From the NCBI GenBank assembly GCA_002928735.1, contig PERL01000002.1, forward strand, positions 310,001 to 374,000: DNA of 64,000 nucleotides, read 5' to 3'. How positions within the stretch are numbered: the stretch's first letter is position 1; each line of letters starts with the position of its first letter. The notes below the pieces were generated by a model that ran no database searches, had not been told where the DNA came from, and saw only the letters and a program-made list of their open reading frames with translations. This document shows positions 16,337 through 25,205 of the stretch, in pieces. A program made the translations under genes and the position numbers. Source of the DNA: Hyphomicrobium sp. Lineage in GTDB: Bacteria; Pseudomonadota; Alphaproteobacteria; Rhizobiales; Hyphomicrobiaceae.

Positions 16337-17290
16337 ATGACCGACCTGTCCGCGCGCCGCACTCAAGCACTGAGCCGCACGCGCTTTCTCCTCTATGAAA
16401 ACCCCATTGCCGGTGTGGCGCGCCGGACGCTGACGGACGACGTGGTGTCTGTGTTGCAGCGGCGGGGGTGCAGCGTCACCCGGCTCAGCCCGGGCGCCGA
16501 TTTGACGGTGCTAGACTGGGGCCGGCTTGCGAACGAACAGGACGCGATCATCTCGGCCGGCGGCGATGGAACACTGCGGCACGTGGCAGCCAGAGTGCCG
16601 CAGGATGTGCTGCCGATCGGGATCATTCCGCGCGGCACCGGCAACGTTCTGGCGGAGGAAATCGGTCTGACACGCTCGCCCGCCCGCATTGCCGATGCTC
16701 TGATGCACGGGCCCGCCGTGACCGCGACCGGGGCGCGCGCGAACGGACAGCCATTCTACCTGATGGCTGGGATCGGTTTTGACGGGGAAGCCGTCCGCCG
16801 CCTCGATACAGATTTCAAGCAGAAGTGGGGGAAGCCGGCCTACACGCGGCCGGTGCTGACGAGCCTCGCAATGCCCGAACCCAATTTGCGCGTATCAGTG
16901 GATGGCGGGCGGCAGGCCGACGCGGGGTGGGTGCTGATCGCGAACGCACGGCGCTATGGGGGATCGTTCACGCTCTCCAGCCACGCGGGGCTGCATCAGC
17001 CGGGTCTCATCGTCTATCTGCTGCCGCGCGGGGGACTGATCCGCCGCTTGACGCATTTGACGGCGCTCGGGCTCGGCGCACTTGAGAGGATGCCGGGCGT
17101 GGAAGTCTGGCCGGCAACGGAGATCGAGATCCGCTCGGATTTTCCATCCGCTGTTCAGATCGACGGCGATGCGTTCGGAACGCTGCCGCTCAAAATAAAA
17201 TGGGGCGAGCCGAAGCTCGCCCTCATCGTTCCGGAGACCTATGCCGCGCGGATTGGCGCCAGCGCTACGCCCGCACTTCAGCGAACGTGA
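16337..17290 (+). CDS. Diacylglycerol/lipid kinase family protein
   Basis: A 317-residue protein of the DAGK catalytic-domain family (YegS/DgkB/LCB5 type). The ATP-binding glycine motif is ISAGGDGTLRHVA and the second signature is IPRGTGNVLAEEIGL; the C-terminal beta domain contains IQIDGDAFGTLPL. It probably phosphorylates a lipid at the inner face of the membrane; the substrate cannot be told. GGAG six bases before the ATG at 16337 supports this start over one 20 codons earlier. Its 3' end overlaps the convergent desaturase gene by 26 bases. Confidence 0.85.
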   Translation: MTDLSARRTQALSRTRFLLYENPIAGVARRTLTDDVVSVLQRRGCSVTRLSPGADLTVLDWGRLANEQDAIISAGGDGTLRHVAARVPQDVLPIGIIPRGTGNVLAEEIGLTRSPARIADALMHGPAVTATGARANGQPFYLMAGIGFDGEAVRRLDTDFKQKWGKPAYTRPVLTSLAMPEPNLRVSVDGGRQADAGWVLIANARRYGGSFTLSSHAGLHQPGLIVYLLPRGGLIRRLTHLTALGLGALERMPGVEVWPATEIEIRSDFPSAVQIDGDAFGTLPLKIKWGEPKLALIVPETYAARIGASATPALQRT

Positions 17291-18368
17291 CGAGGCGGCG
17301 GTTCTCGTTATCCCATAGCTTCAGCTTGGCGCACTTGAAGCTTTCCCACAGCGTGATGCGGTTCATGGTCTGCAGTTCGGGACTGCCGTTGATGCAGTCC
17401 TTCAAGCGGTAGTTGGGGATCATGCTGTTGAGGTGATGGATGTGGTGCAGGCCAATAGAGCCGGTGAACCAATTCAGCACGGGATGCAGCGCGTAGTACG
17501 AACTGCCGTAGAGGGCGGCGACTTGGAAGGTCCAGTCGTCGGAGGATTCCCACACAGTCTCTTCGAACTGGTGCTGGATGAAGAACAGCCAGCCGCCGGC
17601 GGCTGCCGCGATGTGGACCATGGGCCAGACGACGAAGAACAGGTTCGAGTAGCCGGTGAAGGCGCCGATGATGCCATAAAACACGGCCATGCCGAGGTTC
17701 AGGCCCATCACACTCTTCCAGGTGTCTTTGGCGGGGTAGGGATGGAACCAGGGGAACCGCTGGATGATCATGAAGTAAAACGGCACGCCGATGCCGAACA
17801 GAATGAGCGGATTGCGATAGAGCCGGTAGCGCAGCTTGCCCATGGGGGTCAGCGCATTCCATTCGTCCACTGTCAGAGTATCGATGTCGCCGACGCCGCG
17901 CTTTTCTAGATGGCCGGACGTCGCGTGATGCTGGGCATGCTCACGCCGCCAGAGGCCGTACGGCGTGACGGTGATGAGGCTCATGGCGCGGCCCATCCAC
18001 GTATTAGCGGCGGTGGTGGAGAAGAACGAGCCGTGGCCGCAGTCGTGCTGGATGATGAAGAAGCGGACGACGAGCAGGCCACCGGGGATGGCGAGCAGAA
18101 GAGTCGCCCAGTAGTGGTTCTCGACCGTCATGAACATCGCCGTGACGATGGCGAGAAACGGCACCACGGTATTCAGGACCTGTATGACCGCCTTGCGGTT
18201 GTCTGCACCACGGAATTTCGCGCAGTGTTGCGCGAGTTTCATGGCGGAGACTTTCAACGCGGCGCGCCGGTCGGCTTCTGCACGCTTGTCGGCGGCGGGA
18301 TCGACGGCGGGTGTTTCTGGGAGGAGTTGGCGGGGCGCGGCCTGCGCGACGGCATGGGCTTGAGGCAT
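17265..18368 (-). CDS. Membrane fatty acid desaturase (delta-12/omega-6 type)
   Basis: A 367-residue di-iron membrane desaturase. All three histidine boxes are present: HDCGH (108-112), HAQHH (144-148) and HHIHH in the C-terminal third. Four hydrophobic segments are visible in pairs. The spacing and the motif THxxHH-like HAQHHATSGHLEKRGVGD match delta-12/omega-6 desaturases and related acyl-lipid enzymes, which insert a second double bond or act on membrane lipids. Neighbouring lipid kinase genes suggest membrane lipid remodelling, but they converge rather than share an operon. No strong ribosome binding site precedes the ATG. Confidence 0.88.
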   Translation of the reverse strand: MPQAHAVAQAAPRQLLPETPAVDPAADKRAEADRRAALKVSAMKLAQHCAKFRGADNRKAVIQVLNTVVPFLAIVTAMFMTVENHYWATLLLAIPGGLLVVRFFIIQHDCGHGSFFSTTAANTWMGRAMSLITVTPYGLWRREHAQHHATSGHLEKRGVGDIDTLTVDEWNALTPMGKLRYRLYRNPLILFGIGVPFYFMIIQRFPWFHPYPAKDTWKSVMGLNLGMAVFYGIIGAFTGYSNLFFVVWPMVHIAAAAGGWLFFIQHQFEETVWESSDDWTFQVAALYGSSYYALHPVLNWFTGSIGLHHIHHLNSMIPNYRLKDCINGSPELQTMNRITLWESFKCAKLKLWDNENRRLVTFAEVRA

Positions 18369-18608
18369 CTAATCCGAATGTTGGTCTGCAGTTAAACGTT
18401 CGCCGATGGGATGGCGCGTAGCATATTCGCTTCCAGCGGGCGAGGGCTGTCGGTGGTGTCGCACAGCTTCTGAGCACTATTCCGACAGCCCTGTGCGCAG
18501 AGTGCCGCAGGTTGGTGGCGATTGCTGCGGTGCGATGATGACGAACCCGTGATTTAGATCAATTCCAATCGGGCGCCATGCCGCGTGCGGGGCGGCAGCA
18601 CCGAACAC

Positions 18609-18636
18609 AAAAAAGGGGCCGCGTGTGAGCGGCCCC
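18609..18636 (-). terminator. Intrinsic terminator of the three-repeat periplasmic protein gene
   Basis: On the minus strand an 8-bp GC-only stem (arms 18629-18636 and 18615-18622, six-base loop) is followed by six Ts (18614-18609). It lies 28 bases past the stop codon at 18665, a textbook rho-independent terminator. The remainder of the gap 18369-18664 holds the start region of the desaturase gene. Confidence 0.88.
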
Positions 18637-18664
18637 TCTCTCTCAGGTTGCTTTCGGTAGTGGC

Positions 18665-19879
18665 CTAGTGCTGACCCCATATCTCAACGACCGCCGGGGT
18701 GCCTTCGAACAGGTTTTTCAGGCCCTTGGCGAGGTCGAACCGCGAGCGGTACTTGGCCTGGATTTCCTTGATGGCCGAGCGGCCGGCCTTGAATTCCAGT
18801 GGACCATACGGGTTGCCGGGATCGACGCGTTCGCGCATCGTGAAGACTTCATCGGGACCGGTGAAGAACACCACGCGGATTTCACGCAGCGTGATGGCGC
18901 GGTCCTTGGCGACAACACGGAGTTTCACAAAGCCGCCTTCGTTCTTGCCGACCGTGATCGTGTCCTTGTCGAAGCCGGTGAAGCCGGCGGTCTGAGCGCC
19001 CAGCAGAACCCAGCCGGCGTTGAACTTTTTGCCTTCGCCGTTGGGACCGAGCCAGCCATCGGCGTACTGACCGGTGACTTCGATGCGGGCCTGGCCCTTG
19101 AAGTTGGGCTTGGAGCGGTAGCTCATCTGGATTTCGCGGATGAACTTGCTGCCTTGGACTTCCAGCCACGACGTGCGCGTGTTGGCGCGGATATCGGCGT
19201 CAACGGCAAGATCCTGCTCGCTGCCGTCCATATAGACGACCTTCAAGTTGTTGATGTGGACGTCGTTGCCCAGGACGCGCAGGCGGAGACGATCGAACTT
19301 GCCGATTTCGCCGCCGACCTTGATCACGTCGCGGTCGATGCCGAAGCCGACATTCTGGTAGCCAAACATGACGTCGTTGCCGTCAACGACGGTGCCCTTA
19401 TCCGCAGCAACCGGAGCGCCGGCATCTGTTTTCTCGGAAAGATCGCCGGTGGCGGGGCCTTTGGGCCGTTCCATGCGGCGGCCGTCGCGCGTCTGAAGGC
19501 CAAGAACCTGGAGCGCGCCCTTGCCGCTTGTTGCCTTCCAAGTGAGGCTCACCTTGTCGATGAACTTGTCGGTGGAGCTTGCCGCGATCTCGCGGCTGCG
19601 CTCGCCCTTCTTCATGTCAATCTGGCGATCTTCATTGTGGACTGAGCCATCGGAGTAGATGATTTGCACGCGCTGCAAATCGATGGTGGACGAGCCCTTA
19701 TTCTTGACGCGAATGCCGCGGAAGGCGCCCGGCGCTTTGCTGACATCGATCGTGGTGCTGCCGTTCTTGCTGACATCAATGGTCTCTGTGCCGATACCGA
19801 CGAGATCCTGCGCGTGAGCAACGCTGATCGCACCGGCTGCCATGAGGGCAAGCCCGGCCATAAATAGCCTTCGCAACAT
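18665..19879 (-). CDS. Periplasmic protein with three DUF2541-like repeats
   Basis: A 404-residue exported protein: signal peptide at 1-23 (cleavage after AHA), then three related beta-rich units at about 27-130, 166-270 and 290-404. Each has the pattern G-x-x-T-I/D-x-I-x-V, a K/R-L-R-V strand, a V-x-Y/F-x-D/T-G strand and an R-x-I-x-x-I/V-x-x-x-Y turn (for example FIREIQMSYRSKPNFKG), which is how DUF2541 (YaaI-like) proteins read. Assignment is by eye. GGGGAGAG precedes the ATG and a small GC hairpin (19905-19921) lies in the leader. It is monocistronic with its own terminator. Function is unknown. Confidence 0.75.
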   Translation of the reverse strand: MLRRLFMAGLALMAAGAISVAHAQDLVGIGTETIDVSKNGSTTIDVSKAPGAFRGIRVKNKGSSTIDLQRVQIIYSDGSVHNEDRQIDMKKGERSREIAASSTDKFIDKVSLTWKATSGKGALQVLGLQTRDGRRMERPKGPATGDLSEKTDAGAPVAADKGTVVDGNDVMFGYQNVGFGIDRDVIKVGGEIGKFDRLRLRVLGNDVHINNLKVVYMDGSEQDLAVDADIRANTRTSWLEVQGSKFIREIQMSYRSKPNFKGQARIEVTGQYADGWLGPNGEGKKFNAGWVLLGAQTAGFTGFDKDTITVGKNEGGFVKLRVVAKDRAITLREIRVVFFTGPDEVFTMRERVDPGNPYGPLEFKAGRSAIKEIQAKYRSRFDLAKGLKNLFEGTPAVVEIWGQH

Positions 19880-20104
19880 GAAACTCTCCCCTTATCTTTT
19901 CTTTCGAAGCCCCCGGCTTCGCAGATAGATTTATCTGAAACCTGACGCCTACGGAAGGCAACCCTCCGGACGCATTCACGGGACATCCCGCGAAGGTGTG
20001 ATGCTCGTTTCCCACGCTATTGGCGCTGCCGGCTCTCCATGCGTGTCAAGTTGTGCGAAAATGTGCGGGTTGTTTACCTTGTTCAGAGAGACGTGACCTC
20101 AGCC

Positions 20105-21511
20105 ATGACATCCACGCCCGGCAATGATGCGCATCAGACGTTCGCGCTCGAGGCGCTGATTTCCGACGTCGCGGCTGCGATGCCGGGGCGCTGCCTGACC
20201 GGGGCGGCGATCTGCGCGCAGCACGCGGGCACGCTGACAGGTCTTGCGCCGCAGCCGCCCGATCTGGTCGCGTTTCCTGAAACAGAGTCGGATGTGCAGT
20301 GCATCGTGAAGCTTGCGCGCGCGCACGGATGTCCAATCATTCCCTTCGGGGCTGGAACATCGCTTGAAGGACAAGTGAATGCACCGCGCGGCGGGCTGTC
20401 ACTCGATCTGTCGCGCATGACGCGCATCTTGCGCGTTGGTGCGGACGATCTCGATGTGACGGTCGAGGCGGGTGTGACGCTCGATCAATTGAATGCGGCG
20501 CTGCGCGATACGGGATTATTCTTCCCGGTTGATCCTGGGGCGGGGACGGCAACGCTCGGCGGGATGGCATCGACGCGCGCGTCGGGGACGACGACGGTGC
20601 GTTATGGGACCATGCGCGAGAATATCCTGGCGATGAAGGTTGTGCTGGCGGACGGCACGTTGATTTCGACGGGCACGCGGGCGCGCAAGTCGGCGGCGGG
20701 ATACGACCTCACGCATTTGTTCATAGGGGCGGAGGGGACGCTGGGTGTGATCGTCGAGCTGACGCTGCGATTGCAACCGCGGCCGGAGGCGGTGCTGGCG
20801 GGCGTGGCGGCTTTTCCGACGATCGGAGCGGCGGCACATGCGACGATCGCGGCGGTGCAATCCGGTCTCGCACTGCAGCGGATCGAACTCATCGATACGG
20901 CGATGCTGCGAATCGTGAATGCACAGTCGGCGGCAGGACTGCCGGAGGATGGGCCGGTTCTGTTTGTCGAGATTGCGGGGACGCAGCAGGCGGCGGTGGA
21001 GCATCTGGCGCAGTTCATCGAGATTGCCGAGGGCGAACATGGGCGGTGGCTGGGGCAGGCGGCAGGAGAGGACGAGCGCCGTGCATTGTGGCGGGCGCGG
21101 CATGACGCGTTCTGGAGCGTGCGGGCGGCGTTTGCGGGCCGGGATTTTCTGGTGACGGATGTGTGCGTTCCGGTGTCGCGATTGGCGGAGTGTTTGGAAG
21201 AGACGGTGGCGGATCTGGCGGCGTCGCGGCTCGATGGGCCGATTGTCGGGCACGTCGGGGATGGGAATTTTCATACCGTGCTGGCGTTCGATGGCGCGGA
21301 TGGCGCCGTGCGGGCGCGCGTCGACGGCTTTCTCGACCGGCTTGTTGAGCGGGCGCACCGGATGGAGGGGACATGCACGGGCGAGCACGGCATCGGGCAG
21401 GGCAAGGCGAAGTATCTGGCGGCGGAGGCGGGCCCGGCGCTCGCCGTGATGCGGCAGGTGAAGGCGGCGCTCGATCCGGACAACCTGATGAACCCGGGCA
21501 AGATGTTTTGA
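20105..21511 (+). CDS. FAD-linked oxidase, glycolate/D-lactate dehydrogenase type
   Basis: A 468-residue flavoprotein. The N-terminal half is an FAD_binding_4 (PCMH) domain: IPFGAGTSLEGQ, LDVTVEAGVTLDQLN, PVDPGAGTATLGGMASTRASG. The C-terminal half is a FAD-oxidase_C domain ending GTCTGEHGIGQGK and NLMNPGKMF. The family oxidises 2-hydroxy acids such as D-lactate or glycolate and passes electrons to the quinone pool or cytochrome c. No separate GlcE or GlcF gene is nearby, which favours a D-lactate dehydrogenase-like single-subunit enzyme. The ATG at 20105 is preferred; 22 upstream residues do not fit the family. Confidence 0.87.
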   Translation: MTSTPGNDAHQTFALEALISDVAAAMPGRCLTGAAICAQHAGTLTGLAPQPPDLVAFPETESDVQCIVKLARAHGCPIIPFGAGTSLEGQVNAPRGGLSLDLSRMTRILRVGADDLDVTVEAGVTLDQLNAALRDTGLFFPVDPGAGTATLGGMASTRASGTTTVRYGTMRENILAMKVVLADGTLISTGTRARKSAAGYDLTHLFIGAEGTLGVIVELTLRLQPRPEAVLAGVAAFPTIGAAAHATIAAVQSGLALQRIELIDTAMLRIVNAQSAAGLPEDGPVLFVEIAGTQQAAVEHLAQFIEIAEGEHGRWLGQAAGEDERRALWRARHDAFWSVRAAFAGRDFLVTDVCVPVSRLAECLEETVADLAASRLDGPIVGHVGDGNFHTVLAFDGADGAVRARVDGFLDRLVERAHRMEGTCTGEHGIGQGKAKYLAAEAGPALAVMRQVKAALDPDNLMNPGKMF

Positions 21512-21595
21512 GGCGAGCGACGGATACGGAATTGCCGCGGGCTCTGGGCCCGGGGTTTAGCCCGGGCGTTCGTGCATCTGGATGTGGTTTCGCGT

Positions 21596-23185
21596 TTACG
21601 CGGCGGCGGCGGGTTTAAGGCCGGGGCGGGCGTTGCGGACTTCGGCGTCGACGAGGCTTTCGTATTTGGCGAAGTTTTTCTCAAACATGGCGACGAGCGA
21701 TTCCGCCGTGGCGTCGTAGGCCTTGGGGTCGGTCCAGGTTTCGCGCGGGGTTAGAAGTTTTGAGTCCACACCGGCGAGCGAAAGCGGGACCTGGAATCCG
21801 AACAGCGGGTCGGTGCGCATGGGCGCGTTTTTAAGCGCGCCGGAGAGGGCCGCATCGAGAAGGCCGCGCGTGACCTTGATGGGCATGCGAGAGCCGGTGC
21901 CGTACTTGCCGCCGGTCCAGCCGGTGTTGACGAGCCAGCAGTCGACGCCGTGCTCGGCGATGAGGCGGCGGAGCAGCGTGCCGTAAACCGAGGGGTGGCG
22001 CGGCATGAAGGGTGCGCCGAAGCAGGTCGAGAACGTCGCCTGCGGTTCGGCGCCCATGCCTTTTTCGGTGCCGGCGACTTTGGCCGTGTAGCCGGAGAGG
22101 AAGTGATAGACGGCCTGGGCAGGCGTGAGTTTTGCGATGGGGGGGAGGACGCCGAAGGCATCGGCGGTGAGCATGACGATGTTCTTGGGGTGGCCGGCGA
22201 CGCCTGTGGCGGACGCGTTGGAGATCGCATCCAGCGGATAGGCGGAGCGGGTGTTCTCGGTCAGACGGCCGTCGTCGAAATCGGTGGCGCCGGTGGCGGC
22301 ATCGAGCGCGACGTTTTCGAGAACGGTGCCGAAGCGGTTGGAGGCGGCGAAGATCTCGGGCTCGGCTTCTTTCGAGAGGCGGATGGTTTTGGCGTAGCAG
22401 CCGCCTTCAAAGTTGAAGATGCCGTTTTCGGACCAGCCGTGTTCGTCGTCGCCCAGCAGCGTGCGGTTGGGGTCGGCGGAGAGCGTGGTTTTGCCGGTGC
22501 CGGAGAGGCCGAAGAAAATGGCGCTGTCGCCGTTGGCGCCGACGTTGGCCGAACAGTGCATCGGCATGACGTTTTTCTGCGGCAGGCGGTAGTTGAGATA
22601 GGTGAAGACGCTCTTTTTGATTTCGCCGGCATACGAGGTGCCACCTATGAGGACGATGCGGCGGGTGAGGTTGACGGCGATGACGGTTTCGGAGCGGGTG
22701 CCGTGGTAATCGGGCGCGGCGCGGAAGGAGGGGAGCGCGACGATCGTGAGGCCGGGCTCGAAGTTTTCCAGATCGCCGGGGCCGGGGCGGCGGAGAAGGT
22801 TGCGGATGAAGAGGGCGTGCCAGGCGTATTCGCAAAAAACGCGGGTGGGCAGGCGATGGACGGGGTCGGCGCCGGCGAAGAGATCCTGGACGTAGAGTTC
22901 CTTCAATTTTGCGAAGGAGAGGAAATCGTGGAGCAGGCGGTCGAACTGCTCTTCCGTCATCGATTTGTTGTTGTCCCACCAGATGGCGGGTTCGGTGTCG
23001 GCATCGCGGACGATGAACTTGTCGTTGACCGAGCGGCCGGTGTGCTGGCCGGTTTCGACAACGAACGACCCGGAGGCGGCGAGGCGGCCTTCGTTGCGGC
23101 GGATGGCCGTTTCAACGAGTTCGGGCGTGGAATTGTTGATGGAGAGCTTGCGGCAGGCGTTCAGCGGAAAGATTTCGTTCGACAT
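21596..23185 (-). CDS. pckA: Phosphoenolpyruvate carboxykinase (ATP)
   Basis: A 529-residue ATP-type PEP carboxykinase, which converts oxaloacetate and ATP to PEP for gluconeogenesis. Seen motifs are [34 protein letters not shown], the P-loop [13 protein letters not shown], the metal-binding [18 protein letters not shown] and the adenine-binding TRSAYPL. The ATG at 23185 gives the family-like N-terminus [10 protein letters not shown]; an ATG 25 codons earlier lacks conservation. It is divergent from the chvI side, with a HugZ-like gene in between, an arrangement close to the pckA-chvI-chvG cluster known in rhizobia and Agrobacterium. Confidence 0.96.
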   Translation of the reverse strand: MSNEIFPLNACRKLSINNSTPELVETAIRRNEGRLAASGSFVVETGQHTGRSVNDKFIVRDADTEPAIWWDNNKSMTEEQFDRLLHDFLSFAKLKELYVQDLFAGADPVHRLPTRVFCEYAWHALFIRNLLRRPGPGDLENFEPGLTIVALPSFRAAPDYHGTRSETVIAVNLTRRIVLIGGTSYAGEIKKSVFTYLNYRLPQKNVMPMHCSANVGANGDSAIFFGLSGTGKTTLSADPNRTLLGDDEHGWSENGIFNFEGGCYAKTIRLSKEAEPEIFAASNRFGTVLENVALDAATGATDFDDGRLTENTRSAYPLDAISNASATGVAGHPKNIVMLTADAFGVLPPIAKLTPAQAVYHFLSGYTAKVAGTEKGMGAEPQATFSTCFGAPFMPRHPSVYGTLLRRLIAEHGVDCWLVNTGWTGGKYGTGSRMPIKVTRGLLDAALSGALKNAPMRTDPLFGFQVPLSLAGVDSKLLTPRETWTDPKAYDATAESLVAMFEKNFAKYESLVDAEVRNARPGLKPAAAA

Positions 23186-23429
23186 CTGGAAACCGGGGCT
23201 CGCATTTCGAAAAGTGCCGCGCGTCCGGATGGGCGCGGGCCGCGACAAGAACGGACGCATTCCCTGAGTACAGTCTTCGCCCGGTCGTTTGGTGCCGGAC
23301 GCTCTTTTGCTGCCGCGTCTCGTGGGACACAGGACAATTCGTCGACGTGCGGGCCTCGTTAGGCCTGCCGTGGACTGAACTCAACCTATTCGAAAGTATA
23401 GGGCTATCAGGCGATAGGAAAAGCAAATC

Positions 23430-24191
23430 TCACGACTGCGGTGAAATGGCTGTGCGTGCTTCAGCGGCCAGCGCCGCGAGCGCCTTGCGCGCGTCACCTG
23501 GTGTGGCAATCGGCGCGGCAAAATTGACACGGACCGCGCCCGCCGGGCCGATCACGTCGAGACCTTCGGGATCAATTCCGGTCATTTTCCAGGCAGCGGG
23601 ATCTTGATGCCCGCCGATTGTGCGAGCGGCGTAGAGGGCGAGGGCCTCGGTGTGATCTTCATTCATATGCGCGACGATATCCGGCTCGGCGTCGAGGAGG
23701 GCAGCAGCGCGGCTGACGTCAATCAGAATATCGGAGGGTTTCAGGTCCACGATGCGGCCGAAGCCGCCGACGTAGTGAGCGCGCTCGATATCGAAACGAT
23801 AGAAGGCGAAATCGGAGAAGGCAGCATACATCCCGGCTTCCGGATGTCGGGCGAGGAAACGGCGCTTTTCGTTTGCGTTTTCGGTGATGGCGACGCGGCC
23901 CATAAGGCTCACTCGGCCACCGGCGAGTGGGTCGCCCTCGGGGCTCGTGCCGTCGATGAGAAGGCCCGACCGCGCATCGCTCAGGATATTCTGGGTGTGG
24001 ATGGCAAGCCGCGAAATGAGCATGAGTGGGGCGCCATCGGCGGCGGTGGCCAGCGTCACGAGAGAGGCATAGGGACCACCGTTTTGGCGGTCGAGCGTCG
24101 CCAGAGAGGCTTTTCGGGCCTCGCGCAGAAGCTTTTTCACGGCCTCTGCCGGAGTGGCCTTGAGCACTGATTTTGCTGGCGTATCGTCCAT
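23430..24191 (-). CDS. HugZ-like protein, FMN-binding split barrel plus DUF2470 domain
   Basis: A 253-residue cytosolic protein. Residues about 12-150 match the pyridoxamine-5'-phosphate-oxidase-like split barrel (ARKASLATLDRQNGGPYASL, GRVSLMGRVAI). Residues 165-245 form a DUF2470/HugZ tail with the signature HMNEDHTEALALYA. Proteins of this build bind haem or flavin, and HugZ itself degrades haem to release iron; others have no known role. It lies between pckA and chvI, on the same strand as pckA, 244 bases upstream of it. Activity on haem is not certain from sequence. Confidence 0.82.
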   Translation of the reverse strand: MDDTPAKSVLKATPAEAVKKLLREARKASLATLDRQNGGPYASLVTLATAADGAPLMLISRLAIHTQNILSDARSGLLIDGTSPEGDPLAGGRVSLMGRVAITENANEKRRFLARHPEAGMYAAFSDFAFYRFDIERAHYVGGFGRIVDLKPSDILIDVSRAAALLDAEPDIVAHMNEDHTEALALYAARTIGGHQDPAAWKMTGIDPEGLDVIGPAGAVRVNFAAPIATPGDARKALAALAAEARTAISPQS

Positions 24192-24394
24192 TTATACCCG
24201 CCTTTTGGCGACCGGGCGCTTTGCGCTGGCGCCGCCGTTCAGCTACGGTTCAGCCCCTTAGCCCGACAACGGACCGGCCACAATCGGTCGTGGGGGCATG
24301 GCTCCATTCTGAAGCTTTGCCACAATTCGACTCCAGTTGGGGCCATAGTGCGCCGTGAGCACAATGAGGCGTGCCCTGAGAGGATATAGGGACC

Positions 24395-25102
24395 ATGAAG
24401 GAAAAGACCACCATCGCGTTGGTCGATGACGAGCGCAACATCTTGACCTCACTTGGCATGGCGCTCGAAGCCGAAGGCTATAAGGTTCGCACGTACAATG
24501 ATGGCGCGGCGGCCCTGGAAGCGCTGACCGAGGACCCCGCTGATCTTGGAATCTTCGATATCAAGATGCCGCGGATGGACGGGATGGAGCTGCTGCGCCG
24601 CGTGCGTCAGCAGTCGGACATGCCGGTGATCTTTCTCACGTCGAAAGACGAGGAGATCGATCAACTGTTCGGCCTCAAGATGGGTGCGGACGATTACATC
24701 ACGAAGCCGTTTTCGCAGCGGCTCATCATCGAACGTGTGCGGGCGATCCTGCGCCGCTTCGCACCCAAGGACGGCAGCGCGCCGACTCCGACGGTGTCGC
24801 ACACTCTCGAGCGGGGCAAGCTGAAGCTCGATCCGGAGCGTCACACGTGCCACTGGGATAATAAGCCCGTGACACTGACGGTGACGGAATTCCTGATCCT
24901 GCAGGCGCTTGCCCACCGGCCTGGCGTGGTTAAAACGCGCGATGCGCTGATGGATGCGGCGTACGATGATCAGGTTTATGTTGACGACCGCACCATCGAC
25001 AGCCACATCAAGCGCCTGCGTAAGAAGTTCAAGCAGGTCGACGACGATTTCGACGTGATCGAGACGCTCTATGGCGTCGGCTACCGATTCAAGGAAGCCT
25101 GA
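24395..25102 (+). CDS. chvI: Response regulator ChvI
   Basis: A 235-residue OmpR-family regulator. The receiver domain (1-120) has the acidic pair Asp11/Asp12, phospho-acceptor Asp55 (LGIFDIKMP), Thr82 and Lys104 (ITKPFS). Residues 135-235 form the winged-helix DNA-binding domain ending [10 protein letters not shown]. It partners the sensor encoded 103 bases downstream. In rhizobia and Agrobacterium ChvI/ChvG answers acid and envelope stress through the periplasmic protein ExoR and controls exopolysaccharide and host-linked genes. Neighbouring pckA and PTS genes are the conserved context. Confidence 0.95.
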   Translation: MKEKTTIALVDDERNILTSLGMALEAEGYKVRTYNDGAAALEALTEDPADLGIFDIKMPRMDGMELLRRVRQQSDMPVIFLTSKDEEIDQLFGLKMGADDYITKPFSQRLIIERVRAILRRFAPKDGSAPTPTVSHTLERGKLKLDPERHTCHWDNKPVTLTVTEFLILQALAHRPGVVKTRDALMDAAYDDQVYVDDRTIDSHIKRLRKKFKQVDDDFDVIETLYGVGYRFKEA

Positions 25103-25205
25103 TTGGCGCGTTGACTTAGAATTCGCCGGGGCTGCCTTGAGATCTTAAGGCGGCCCCGTTCGTTTTTCACGGGCGGGTTTGCTCTAGCGGACGCGGAGAG
25201 GCGAC

